NCBI GenBank assembly: GCA_949751835.1
Contig: CATKHK010000044.1
Span: 186,001 to 250,000 of the forward strand
Length of the DNA stretch: 64,000 nucleotides
DNA from: Blepharisma japonicum
Lineage: Eukaryota > Ciliophora > Heterotrichea > Heterotrichida > Blepharismidae
Direction: 5' to 3'
Shown piece by piece: positions 13,501-22,803 of this stretch; within the stretch, counting starts at the first letter, position 1; each line of letters starts with the position of its first letter. The translations under genes and the position numbers were made by a program. The notes beneath the pieces are model-generated. The model saw only the letters and a list, made by a program, of their open reading frames with translations. It made no database searches and was not told the DNA's origin.

Positions 13501-16500
13501 CAAGCTAATAGGTGGATTAAAAAACTTGAAGAAAAGGGAGGAATTAAGGTTGTTAAACAAACAGAGAGAGATTTTGCAAGGTCTGTAGAGACTTGTGTTA
13601 GAAATGGGGCTGCTTTGTTAATAGAAGACGTAGGGGAGATTTTGGATCCTACACTTGACCCTATTTTGGAAAAAAATTTAGTAGAGCAAGGCGCTGGGAG
13701 ATTTTCATTGAGAATGGGAGACCAAGAAGTCGACTATGACCCTGCGTTCAAGCTATATATCACTACCAAGCTGCCAAATCCTCATTATTTGCCTGAAATT
13801 ACTATTAAAACGACACTTATAAACTTTACTGTTACAACACAAGGTCTTGAAGAGCAGCTTTTAGGCGATGTGGTCAAAAAAGAGCAGCCAAAAATAGAAA
13901 AAAGGAAAACTGAGCTGATGATTGCTATGGTAAAAGACCAAAAAAGCTTAAAACAAGCTGAAGACACCATTTTATCATCTCTTTCTGACTCAAAAGGAAA
14001 CATTTTAGATGATCCTGAAATTATTGAAACTCTAAAAAGTTCTAAAACTCTATCCAACGAAATCAGCCAAAGAATGCTGAGGGCTGAAGATATCAAAAAA
14101 GAAGTCGAAGCAGCTTTTCAACAATACCAATCTGTAGCTGTAAGAGGGTCAATCTTATACTTTGTGATAGCTGATTTAGCATTGGTAGACCCAATGTACC
14201 AATACTCTCTTTCATATTTTACAAAACTTTTCAATAAAGTGATAGATAATTCACAAAGATCAGACATAATTGAAGAAAGAATCAGCATTTTAATTTCATC
14301 AATCACTGAGTTCATTTTCATGAATGTCTGCAGAGGCCTTTTCAATGCACATAAACTTATTTTCAGCTTTTTAATTTTAGTACAAATTTTAAGAAGGGAA
14401 GGAAAAATTTCTGACTCAGAGTGAGGATTATTGCTAAAAGGGGTAGCAATCATTCCTTCAAGCTTTGTTAGGACGCCCAATCCAGATCCTTCTAAATTCT
14501 CTGATAAAACTTGGGATATCATTATTTTCTTACAAAATATTAGTGCTCCGTTTAATCAGCCTCTATTAGGCCAAGAAATTGCAAAAAATAAAGCAGAATG
14601 GATCAGCTGGGCTACTAAAAGTGAGCCTCAAGACGAGCCTCTTCCTGAGCCTTACAACTCGTTATCCACTTTTCACAAGCTTTTATTAGTAAAAGCATTT
14701 CGTGAAGAAAAAATCATTTATATGGTCATTAAATTTGTTGATGAATTTTTAGGGAGAAAATACGTAGAAGTGCCACCAATATCAATGGAAGAGGTCTATG
14801 CAGACACAAACTGTAGAAATCCTGTTATTTTTATCCTTAGTCAAGGTGCTGACCCTATGAGTATGATGAAAAGACTAGCCGAAATGACGGGATTTGCCGA
14901 AAAATTAGAAATCATTTCTTTAGGCAAAGGGCAAGGTGATAGAGCTAAAAGGCTGATTGACAGCGGATTTAAGGCTGGGAAGTGGATTGTTTTGCAGAAT
15001 TGCCATCTTGCGAAATCATGGATGCATGACTTAGAAACCATTTGTGAAAACTTTGAAGACCCGAAAGTCCATATGAATGAAGATTTTAGGCTGTTTTTGA
15101 CATCTATGCCTTGTGACTATTTCCCTGTCCCTGTCTTACAAAATGGTGTGAAAATTACTAATGAACCACCTAAAGGAATAAGGGCAAATCTTACAAGGTC
15201 ACTAAACGCTATGTCAGATGAGCAGCTAGAAAGCTGCACAAAGCCTCACGAATGGAAAAAACTGCTTGTAAGTATATCATTTTTCCATGCAATTCTACAA
15301 GAAAGACGTAAATTCGGGCCACTTGGATGGAATATCAGATACGAATTTAACGAATCTGACCTAGAAACGTCAATTTTGATGCTTAAGAACTTTTTAAATA
15401 CTACAGAAACCAATATTCCTTGGGACGCAATCAGATTTATGACTGGAGAAATCAATTATGGAGGCAGAGTCACTGATGACTGGGACAGAAGATGCTTGAT
15501 GGGCATTTTAGGGATTTTTATAACTCCACAAGTACTCAAGGATGACTATAAATTTTCTGTCTCAGGAATTTACAATGTGCCAGCAGACGGTGATTTAGCA
15601 TCTTATAAAGCTTATGCAGACACACTTCCTTTAACTGACCAGCCAGAGATTTTTGGGATGCATGAAAATGCTAATATTACTTTCCAAAACCAAGAATCTA
15701 ATTTAATATTATCAACAGCCCTTTCAATACAGCCAAGAGATGCAGGAAAAGGATCATCTGGAAAATCCTCTGATGAAATTGTAGACGAGCTCGCTGGGGT
15801 AATTTTTGATCAATTACCTACAGATATGCTGAGATCTGAAGCTGCTCCAGAAATATTTGCAAGGGATAAGTTTGGGCTTATGGAGTCACTTGGGACATTT
15901 TTAGGACAAGAAATGGTTAGATTTAACAGGCTGCTTAAAGTTATGAAGAAAAGTCTTGAAGATTTGAGGAAGGCTATTAAAGGAGTAGTTGTGATGTCAG
16001 GAGAATTAGACAGTATGTATAGAAATATGCTTAATAATCAAGTCCCTGAAAATTGGGTCAGAGTTGCTTATCCTTCTTTAAGACCTTTAGCTTCTTGGGT
16101 TAATGATCTTAAAGAGCGTGTCGCCTTTTTAAGAAAATGGCTCAGTCAAGGCAAACCTGAAGCCTTTTGGCTGAGTGCCTTTTTCTTCCCTCAAGGATTT
16201 TTGACAGCTGTTTTGCAGAGTTTTTCAAGGAAATACCAAATCCCTATCGATATTTTGAATTTTTCATTTGATTTCCAGCCATTTTTCGATGTAGATCAAA
16301 TTACAGATCTGGCAGACGATGGGTGCTATATTTATGGACTTTATATGGAAGGCTCCAGATGGGATGTAGACACAATGCAGTTAGAAGATTCATATATAGG
16401 AGAAATGTATAGCAAGGCCCCAGTAATATTTTTCACCCCTGCTGAAAGCTATACACCTGATCCTGAAGAGTATTCTATGCCTGTGTATAAAACTTCTGTG

Positions 16501-16629
16501 AGAGCTGGTGTATTGAGCACTACTGGGCATTCAACAAATTTCATTATTGCTATTGAGTGTCCAACTATGAAAAAACCAAATTATTGGGTACTTAAAGGAG
16601 CTGCATTCCTTTGTCAATTAAATGACTAA
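4573..16629 (+). CDS. Axonemal dynein heavy chain, single-headed inner-arm type
   Basis: Complete 4,018-residue dynein heavy chain, the motor ATPase of ciliary inner arms. A single TGA at 14422-14424 (SDSE-W-GLLL) is read as Trp. After a ~1,300-residue tail and linker come the AAA+ modules: AAA1 P-loop GPAGTGKT at residue 1362 with Walker B CLDEFNRI; AAA2 GPATAGKS at 1643; AAA3 GSTGVGKT at 1984 with Walker B LMIDDVNMP; AAA4 GVGGCGKQ at 2337. The stalk and microtubule-binding domain span residues ~2570-2870 (NPRDIAEIRTF within). The C-terminal domain ends TGHSTNFIIAI...AAFLCQLND. Length and C-terminus fit the DNAH3/DNAH7/DNAH12 group rather than outer-arm chains. Which of these it matches needs a tree. 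It forms one uninterrupted frame with no visible intron. Confidence 0.97.
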
Positions 16630-16942
16630 TTTTTAATTTTAAGATAATTTTAAAGCTTTGCTTTCTAGATTAAATAAAAAATATAAAATCTGTGGAATGA
16701 TTTTAGGCTGAGTAATAGGTAATTTAAACTATTTATTTTAGTTTTAGTTTCTTAATTGAAGAGGCAAAACGATTTAGTGTTTATTACCTTAATATAGATA
16801 GATTTTGTGCAGTACAGGCAAGATTTATGAAGATCTTGCAAGCCTCATGAGCATTTCTTTTTATCTAGTTTAGAAATTTTTAAAAATTACAAGTTTTAAG
16901 TTCAGAAAAAGGTTTTACACGAAGTGTGTATTATTTATTTGC
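16630..16942. other. AT-rich spacer between dynein heavy chain and eL41
   Basis: About 313 bases with no supportable ORF. The one notable element is a short hairpin: GCAAGAT at 16818-16824 pairs with ATCTTGC at 16833-16839 around an 8-base loop. It could lie in the 3' UTR of either convergent neighbour. No function can be assigned. Confidence 0.5.
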
Positions 16943-17020
16943 TTATTTGGCCTTTTGTCTCATCTTTCGGCGCTTTCTTTTGAGTCTTCTCATCCTCTTC
17001 TTCCTCCACTTGTCTCTCAT
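16943..17020 (-). CDS. RPL41: Ribosomal protein eL41, copy 1 (25 aa)
   Basis: A 25-codon gene on the minus strand, ATG at 17018-17020 and TAA at 16943-16945. The peptide begins MRDKWRKKRMRRLKRKRR and ends KMRQKAK, essentially the universal eukaryotic eL41, the smallest ribosomal protein, an arginine/lysine-rich helix at the subunit interface. Its Trp-5 is encoded by TGG. A near-identical copy lies at 52343-52420. An ATG sixteen bases upstream (17034-17036) opens a different frame running right through the gene, so the mRNA start presumably lies downstream of it, or scanning is leaky. The gene is far below usual length cut-offs and would normally be missed. Confidence 0.95.
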   Translation of the reverse strand: MRDKWRKKRMRRLKRKRRKMRQKAK

Positions 17021-17682
17021 ATTTATTATTAGCCATAATAAAATGGAAACTTTAGCTTTAACACTTTTAATTGTTTTTGTTTTGATTATTTGGAAGATAT
17101 ATATATAAATTAAATTGAAAATTTGTATAAAATAGTGAAAATATATGGGTCCTGTTTTAAATTATTAAAATTAATTCGATGATAAACATAATAGATTTTA
17201 TCTAAAGATTTATTTAATTATGTTATTTCTAGCATAATTGCTTTTGATTTAAAATTTTTTTGTAAATCAAATTTAATCGAATAGTGCATAGAAAGCTATA
17301 ATTTATATTAATTAAAATGAAATAAAGAAATGATAATTTTTTGTTAGCAAAAATAGCTATTTTAATAGTTCAAAAAGTTATATAAAATTGAAGAGGTCAA
17401 TTTTTTTAAGTTTTGTTCTCAAATTATTTCAGACAGACATCAGGCGTTCTTAATTAGATTCTTATTGCGTGTGTTTTAACAAATGTCAATAAAAGGCTGC
17501 AAAAATAGAAATTCGCTTTGATAATTTTCCTCTTTAAATTTTTTATTTTAACTTAGCCAATAAGATATATCTCGATCTATACTTACCAAAAACAGTCATT
17601 TTGATTATCAGCATAATAGCTCCTAACCATTTTTAGCCAAGTAGAAGTTTTTATTTCTATTTAAGCAGCTTGTAATTATAAA
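17021..17682. other. AT-rich spacer upstream of four-pass membrane protein
   Basis: About 660 bases between two divergent genes. The part next to eL41 (17021-17045) is shared with the other eL41 copy and is its 5' flank. The rest is AT-rich without an ORF, tRNA or recognisable RNA. A stretch ATACTTACC near 17580 resembles the 5' end of U1 snRNA, but what follows does not, and the next gene begins too soon for a U1 gene. Confidence 0.5.
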
Positions 17683-18354
17683 ATGGAAAGGCCTCTGCTA
17701 ATAAGCAGAAATCCTCGCACGAAAGCTCTGATGAAATTCAGTTTTGACCTAATCAGCTGCGTGCTTATTATCGTAACATTTTTTGTCACTGCATTTTCTT
17801 ATGGAGACACTTACTATATCTCAATGGACACAGTAACAAAGAAATTTGACTATAATGGGATGGACGCCTATACTCTGACAACTTTTAGTGACTTTGAGAA
17901 GAACTATTGCACAAATCTTGAAGGAGCTGACTTAGAAGTATGCAATTGACTTGGCCATTTTAAAGCTGCAGCTTTATGCTATTTTATTGATTCAATTGTA
18001 TGCCTAGTCATTATGGCTTATAACATACTCAATTTAATGAGCTTGTCATTCGGATGCACTTGCTTTAAATTGCTGAGCCTTCAGGTATCCCATTTTTTGC
18101 TTCCAATTGCTTATGCTATTGGAGTTATTCTTTATTTGTCTGTTTCCAACTTTTATTCGTTAAGTGAGAGTGGAGATTCGTGGTCTGGATACACAATAAC
18201 CTTTGAGGCTGGAATTGTTTTAATGCTAGTTAATGAAGCTATTATGATTATTGGAGCACTTTATTTCTGGTGGGCAAAAACTCATGGAATTGAAGATATC
18301 CTTTTGCATATTGGGGCGTATGCTCCTTTAGTTGATAATAAAGAGCTCAGATAA
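17683..18354 (+). CDS. Four-pass membrane protein, paralogue
   Basis: 223-residue protein; the TGA at 17947-17949 (EVCN-W-LGHF) is read as Trp. Four hydrophobic segments, near residues 20-42, 92-115, 128-150 and 172-198. The first extracellular/lumenal loop contains FDYNGMDAYTLTTFSDF and three Cys, matching YNGLDAFVTASFNSF of the protein at 1593-2567; the segment before TM4 (TFEAGIVLML) also matches. It lacks the repeat-rich tail of its paralogue and ends soon after TM4. No family name is assigned. The two copies flank the dynein heavy chain in opposite orientation. Confidence 0.8.
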
Positions 18355-18415
18355 GTTCTATTAAAATTAAATTACCATTAGTGGATAGCATTATGATTTA
18401 ATAATTCTTTACAGG

Positions 18416-18706
18416 TTATCTTGGTAGTTCTTGTGATATAAACTCTCTTAATTGCTTAGTGCTTGGTAAATTACTAGGCTTATTAGCTCCAGCTATTTTG
18501 GAATAAAGCATCCATATTGCCCATCCTGCTAGGATTGCACAAAATAAGACGTTTTTTATGATATTGAGAATTGGGTATCTTTCTCCCCATGTCATATCAT
18601 TAATATAAGCATTTTCATTCTTTAACTCTTTAACGCACTGATCTTCATCTTGACATTCTGCAATTATAAGCACAATCTTGTAAAAGCATAAAATCAGTCA
18701 AAACAT
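18416..18706 (-). CDS. Small secreted or single-pass membrane protein
   Basis: 96-residue protein on the minus strand. With TGA as Trp at 18698-18700, the ATG at 18704-18706 gives an N-terminus MFWLILCFYKIVLIIAECQD that looks like a cleavable signal peptide. A second hydrophobic stretch, NVLFCAILAGWAIWMLY at about residues 55-72, is a likely transmembrane helix, followed by a short basic tail. The topology would be a type I single-pass protein with a ~35-residue lumenal part. Its start is 22 bases from the stop of the kinase upstream on the same strand. The family is not recognised. The ORF is short, so it is less certain than its neighbours. Confidence 0.6.
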
Positions 18707-18728
18707 TTTTATTTAATTTTTAATTAAC

Positions 18729-20258
18729 TTACATATTTTCTCTTAAAAGATAATAGCTTGCTGTTGCATGATTCAAGTCTCCATTTCTCAGTGAATTAAT
18801 TAGATAACTTTTTGGATATCCAAATTTTGAGACTTCCGATATCGCAGCATCATCAAAAGCGCGTGGTCTTCTCTCCAAAGGAGCACCATTAAAGAAAGGT
18901 GCTATATTATTTTCATCTTTGCATCGACTTGAAAATCATGGGTGTTCCAAAGCTTTTCATATAGAAATTCTATTTTGAGGAATTAAATCTAAAAATTGAG
19001 AAATTAAATCTTTTGCTTCCTCTGATAAAAAATCAGAATAATCAATTGTCCCTGTTAAAATCGCTATTTGTAGTTCCTTAATATTTTTTGCTTTAAATGG
19101 GACAGTTCCACACAGCATTGCATATAATAAAATTCCTAAGCATCATATATCAACAGAAAACTCTTCATAGCCTTTTCCTGCAATCATTTCTGGTGCAAGA
19201 TATGCAGGAGTCCCACATTTTTCAGTCGCGACATCTCCCCTTCTCATTACCCTACTGCTCGAAAAATCACAAAACTTAATAGAAGAATAATTTGAATCTA
19301 GCAAAATATTCTCCAATTTAATATCTCTATGTAAAACTCTATTAGAATGCATAGCTTGAGCACCTTCTAAAATTTGTCGAAAAATATCTTTTGCTTCTTT
19401 TTCCACAATTTTCTTCTTTTTCTTTACGAATTGTAAAAGATCTCCACCTCCTGCATATTCCATGACTATAAAATAATGGTGTTCAGATGCAAAAACTTCT
19501 AATATTCTGTTAATCCTTTCGTGCCGAGTTTTCTTTAATATAAGAACTTCATGAAGAACCTTTTTGCGGGCTTCTTCGTTTTCTAATGCAACTTTTGCTA
19601 TTGATTTTATGGCTACATTTATTCCAGTCAGCTTATGTTTTCCTAGAAAAACTATCCCAAATGGTCCTTTTCCTATAGTTTCACCGATGCTATAGAAATC
19701 AGTTGTCGTTGGTGGACCATCTAAATAGGTTTTAAAATAATTGGAAATATGCTGGATTAATAAAGCATTTTCTCCTGGCTGAGGCTTAAACCTTTTTCTT
19801 GGCGCACTATTTAGATCTAGAAATGGGTCTTTTTCGAGATAAAATGTTTTGGGTGTTGAATCTGGGGTAATTTTGGGGCTTGTTTCGTCATCTGTTTTTA
19901 AAGAGTCTCTGAAGATAGTTTGAATTTGGTCTGAAAATACTCTTCTGTGTATTGGAAATTGGCCTGCTGTAGGGGTTAAAGGAGGCCAATGCTTTGGAGT
20001 GGGTGAAGGGCTGTTAGCATTGCAGCTTTTATTTTCTTCTAATCTTTTTTTTATGTAATCTTTAAGAATTTCTCGAGGCTTGGGAATCTTATTTGTTGAT
20101 TTTGAAGTAAGTAAAGTAGGCTTTTCACTGCTCGATCTTCGGGTAGGAAGTATATTTTTACTTTTTTTCCCTCTTAGAAACTCTTTTTGGAGCTTTCTAA
20201 GCTTCTCATCATCGATTAAAATAGGTGTTAGTATTGCTTTTGTATTTTTGCCAATCAT
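18729..20258 (-). CDS. Ser/Thr protein kinase with UBA-like tail (SNF1/MARK-like)
   Basis: 509-residue kinase; three TGA codons read as Trp, including the invariant one of VDIW at 19143-19145. Residues 1-185 are a basic, Ser/Pro-rich N-terminal extension. The catalytic domain (~188-440) has GKGPFG (residue 196), VAIK, HRDIKLEN and GTPAYLAPE. The Mg-binding motif reads DFS instead of DFG (CDFSSSR). C-terminal to the domain, FDDAAISEVSKFGYP and DLNHATASYYLL resemble the UBA-like region of AMPK, MARK and BRSK kinases, which places it in the CAMKL/SNF1 group. Known members act in polarity, energy sensing and microtubule control; which applies here cannot be told. Activity is uncertain because of the altered DFG. 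Confidence 0.88.
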
Positions 20259-21029
20259 TTTTTTATGTTTTATTTATTTTGAGCAATTTTTAATAATACT
20301 TACAATTAAGATGCTTTTTTAAAGTTTATTATAATAAATAATACAATTATTTTTTAAAATATTTCATTTTTAAATATTAAATTAAGTATTGATCTAAAAA
20401 AATCAATATAATATATTTATATTACAATCTAACTTATGTGATGGCAAGGGAGACTGATTTGTGCTTTTCTCAAGCAAGGAGTCAAATCGATGAGATTTAC
20501 AAGAAAAAGCTATAAAACTGCTAGACTTTTAAGGGAACAGTCAAATTATTTTAACACTAATTTCCATATTAAGTATAGCGAATAATAAATAAACAATCAA
20601 GGCTTACATTTAGCTCCTTTGAGTACCATTGTCCGAAATTTGTATTGGACTGTCTACTTTTTATATCAATCCGTTTCTTTGTCATCTATTCCTCTATGAC
20701 TTGTATAGAATTTAAAAAAACCTCATTTCCTGGATCTTAATTTTCTACCAGCTCATGATGGTTTGCATTTTGCCAATTTATTGCTATTTTATAATCTTAG
20801 TAAAATATTAAATGGACTTTTAAAACAAAAAAATACGATTCAATCAAATTCAAAATTATCAAAGCAAAATATATTGCCATATGCTAAAAAGGTTGTTGAC
20901 GGTTTGGGTCAAAATAATTTGTATTATCTTTTAAAAGGATATTTTGAAATATAATTGAATTATTTGAAAATCGACTGCTAATATATATATAAATTTTTCT
21001 TAAATAATTAGCTTAAGGGAAAAATTTAC
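20259..21029. other. AT-rich spacer, about 770 bases
   Basis: No supportable gene. A 63-codon ORF at 20763-20954 has a protein-like C-terminal stretch but no support beyond that. A region around 20440-20560 has somewhat higher GC and contains GTGATGG followed by CTGA, yet spacing and flanks do not fit a box C/D snoRNA. A small potential hairpin (GTCC...GGAC) occurs near 20630-20650. Confidence 0.4.
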
Positions 21030-22067
21030 TTAATTAGCAACTTCTATTCTGAGTTTTCTTCCTTCAAGTTCAAGGTCATCTAACTTTAAAGCGCGTTCAA
21101 AATCACTTTTATTACTCAAAACTACAAATCCAAATCCTTTGTTTTGTCCACTAGGATAATGTGGGATTCTCATGCATTCCACAGAAACTCCATTCCTCCT
21201 AAAAAATCTAGAGATGGATTCATCAGATGTATGATAATGCAAGTTTTGGACATGAATGGTATAATTTTTTTGGATCTCTTGTATCAAATTCTCATTAGAT
21301 ATTACTTGCACAGAAATTATGCTACCCATTAATCTTTGAGAATTCAATCTCGATGCATTTTTGGCATCTTTAAATGTAGGAAAAGTAATAATAGCAAAGC
21401 CTTTTTTCTTGCCACCTCTTCATCTTGGCATAAGGACTATCCCTGGATGAGAATCCCTAAAAAAGTCAAGAAGATCTTCAATTCCTATATTTTTATTTAA
21501 GCCAGCAACTAAAACGTCAGTTTTCAAGGAATCTGCATACTTATTTCCAGCTATCTTTTGATTAGAAAAATCATGATCAATTTTTTCAAAGTCATAGCTA
21601 GCAGCATATGGCGGTATTTTAAAAGAAGCAGGACATTTTTGAGCTTGGATTTTCCTAATTATTTCTGAGCACTCTGTTTCACTTTGGAAGACTTTTTCTT
21701 CTTTCTTTGTAGCAATTCCTATAACTCCTGAAAGTTTATATGCTGAAGCTGGGATATTTTTATTTTTGTTATCCAAAATTTCGTTCCAATCTTTTTCAAT
21801 ATTTGAGATTCTTTTAAGGGTATTGCTAAGATTTGTGTAGAGATTTATAATAAGATCAGAAGTCTCTTCTATACTAGACTTCTTAAAAGCTGAAATATTT
21901 TTTATAATCTTAGTTGCATGAATGTTTTGTCCGCATAAGAGTCAACCAATAAAGCTGCATTCTGTAATTATTTGTGAAATTTTATTCTCAAAGTGATAAT
22001 CAGGAAAATATTTTAGATTTTTTGGTAATTTTTTGAAGTTTCTTTTATTTGCGATATCTTCCGCCAT
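21030..22067 (-). CDS. RNA-binding protein with two RRM domains
   Basis: 345-residue protein once two TGA codons (FIG-W-LLC and MPR-W-RGG) are read as Trp. The start ATG at 22065-22067 begins MAEDIANKRNFKKLPKNL. Residues 1-120 form an uncharacterised N-terminal region. The first RRM (about residues 175-255) has VLVAGLNKNIGIEDLLDFF as RNP2 side and KKKGFAIITF as RNP1. The second (about 265-345) has YTIHVQNLHYHTSDESISRFF and NKGFGFVVLS as RNP1, and runs to the C-terminus. The protein is probably involved in mRNA or rRNA handling. The exact family is not recognised. The neighbouring snoRNA cluster is on the same strand, upstream of this gene. Confidence 0.85.
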
Positions 22068-22292
22068 TTTATTATATGCAAAATTTTGTGCTGATATGGA
22101 TATATCACATTAAATAAAGCTAGTAATTTTTGTCTTCATTAGGTTTAAAAATGCGAAACTGTAGACTTGATTTCACAGTATCATAAATATCCAATGGAAT
22201 AAGGAAATAGAACGATTTTTTTAAAAATTAGGCATGAATAAAGTGTTAAAATACTCTTTTTCTATTAAAATTCTTATGTTTCTCAATCTTTA

Positions 22293-22315
22293 GATGATAT
22301 AACTAATATATCATC
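22293..22315. repeat. Perfect 9-bp hairpin, loop ACTAA
   Basis: GATGATATA at 22293-22301 pairs perfectly with TATATCATC at 22307-22315 around a 5-base loop. It lies about 180 bases downstream of the snoRNA cluster on that cluster's strand. It may be a processing or termination structure; that is a guess. Confidence 0.5.
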
Positions 22316-22379
22316 CTATCTAAGAATTTTTTGTTTATGAGTATAGTCATCAAAATGAAATGCTAGCTAAAAATTATTA

Positions 22380-22453
22380 CTCTTTAATGGTCATATCGAA
22401 TAATTATCTCTCATTGTAAGCAAAAGCAATCAGGCAATCTAATGATTAAAGAG
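22380..22453. repeat. Inverted repeat bounding a 74-bp segment
   Basis: CTCTTTAAT at 22380-22388 is the exact complement of ATTAAAGAG at 22445-22453, enclosing 56 bases. The size and closing stem would fit a small RNA sitting some 40 bases downstream of the last snoRNA, but no C/D or H/ACA boxes are in the expected places. Confidence 0.4.
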
Positions 22454-22489
22454 CTTATAATATATGAAATTAAGAAAATAAAGACTAAT

Positions 22490-22555
22490 ATGAAAGTCAG
22501 CGATCTTGGTGGAAAAGATTCATCAATGAATCAGAGTAAAATATCATCAGTATAA
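22490..22555 (-). ncRNA. SNORD24: Box C/D snoRNA, U24-like (28S Cm guide)
   Basis: Fourth snoRNA of a minus-strand cluster. Boxes in order: C TGATGA (22549-22544), D' CTGA (22534-22531), C' TGATGA (22525-22520), D CTGA (22500-22497). Directly before D is the 12-nt guide CCACCAAGATCG (22512-22501), whose last 11 nt pair with the universal 28S stretch GAUCUUGGUGG; as I recall, the same guide-plus-D-box string occurs in human U24. By the D+5 rule the methylated base is the C of GAUC, equivalent to yeast 25S Cm1437. The D' guide (ATATTTTACT) resembles but does not exactly match the second U24 guide. Ends are approximate. Confidence 0.9.
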
Positions 22556-22563
22556 AGGTATAA

Positions 22564-22627
22564 ATGGGTCAGAAACGAGGAATTGTCATCATTGACAGGG
22601 TAATTCTAGAAAAGTCATCAACTTAAG
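22564..22627 (-). ncRNA. SNORD45: Box C/D snoRNA, U45-like, double guide for 18S
   Basis: Third snoRNA of the cluster. C TGATGA (22620-22615), D' CTGT (22598-22595), C' TGATGA (22591-22586), D CTGA (22572-22569). Guide 1, TCTAGAATTACC (22610-22599), is antisense to the universal 18S stretch GGUAAUUCUAGA; the D'+5 position is the second A of GGUAA, equivalent to human 18S Am159 (U45 site). Guide 2, AATTCCTCGTT (22584-22574), is antisense to 18S AACGAGGAAUU; D+5 is the G of ACGAGG, equivalent to yeast 18S Gm1572 (snR57 site). Two guides matching two known sites in one 64-nt unit make chance very unlikely. Combining these two specificities in one RNA differs from human and yeast as far as I recall. 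Confidence 0.92.
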
Positions 22628-22633
22628 AGAATA

Positions 22634-22698
22634 TGAATCAGGGCAGTATGATGTCGTCAACATTCTGAAGCAGAACTGAACAGTTGTCATCAGTTTGT
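22634..22698 (-). ncRNA. SNORD38: Box C/D snoRNA, U38/snR61-like (28S Am guide)
   Basis: Second snoRNA of the cluster. C TGATGA (22692-22687), a variant D' box CAGA (22667-22664), a weak C' TTGACGA, and D CTGA (22641-22638). The guide CAGTTCTGCTT (22678-22668) before D' is antisense to 28S AAGCAGAACUG. D'+5 falls on the A of AAGCA, equivalent to yeast 25S Am1133, the target of snR61 and human U38. The stretch before the D box has no rRNA partner I can recall. The D' box deviates from CTGA, which lowers confidence slightly. Ends are approximate. Confidence 0.85.
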
Positions 22699-22705
22699 GG
22701 TTTAT

Positions 22706-22774
22706 AAAATCAGAGAGCATTGATTTTTCATCTGGATGCAGTTGGTAATTCCAGCGTAAGAATCATCACCATTT
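22706..22774 (-). ncRNA. SNORD77: Box C/D snoRNA, U77/snR77-like (18S Um guide)
   Basis: First snoRNA of the cluster in transcription order. C GTGATGA (22769-22763), D' CTGC (22741-22738), C' AGATGAA just after, D CTGA (22713-22710). The guide GCTGGAATTACC, two bases before D', is antisense to the universal 18S 530-loop stretch GGUAAUUCCAGC. D'+5 is the U of GGU, equivalent to yeast 18S Um578 (snR77) and human Um627 (U77). The D' box is a variant of CTGA. The second guide region (before D) has no partner I recognise. It lies 13-20 bases from the next snoRNA, so the four are probably cut from one precursor. Confidence 0.87.
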
Positions 22775-22803
22775 AATTATTATAATGAAATGTAATATGG
22801 ACT

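Larger units (their letters stand above)
22068..22489. other. Spacer downstream of snoRNA cluster, with hairpins
   Basis: About 420 AT-rich bases between the RRM gene and the snoRNA cluster, both on the minus strand. It holds two perfect inverted repeats (22293-22315 and 22380-22453, listed separately) and no supportable ORF. It must contain the promoter of the RRM gene and the 3' end of the snoRNA precursor. Confidence 0.5.

Noticed and set aside
14422-14424. Apparent premature stop splitting the dynein heavy chain into two genes
   Set aside because: The stop is TGA, the frame continues without a break into the rest of the motor, and UGA is Trp throughout this window.
17575-17600. ATACTTACC, like the 5' end of U1 snRNA
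   Set aside because: The downstream sequence lacks U1 stem-loop I, and only about 100 bases remain before the next gene.
20440-20560. Possible box C/D snoRNA (GTGATGG...CTGA) on the plus strand
   Set aside because: C-like and D-like boxes are only 9 bases apart, no closing stem or good second box pair is present, and I see no rRNA match.
20763-20954. 63-codon plus-strand ORF in the spacer
   Set aside because: Short, no recognisable domain, no upstream continuation even with UGA as Trp and no intron that would extend it. It cannot be excluded but is not supported.
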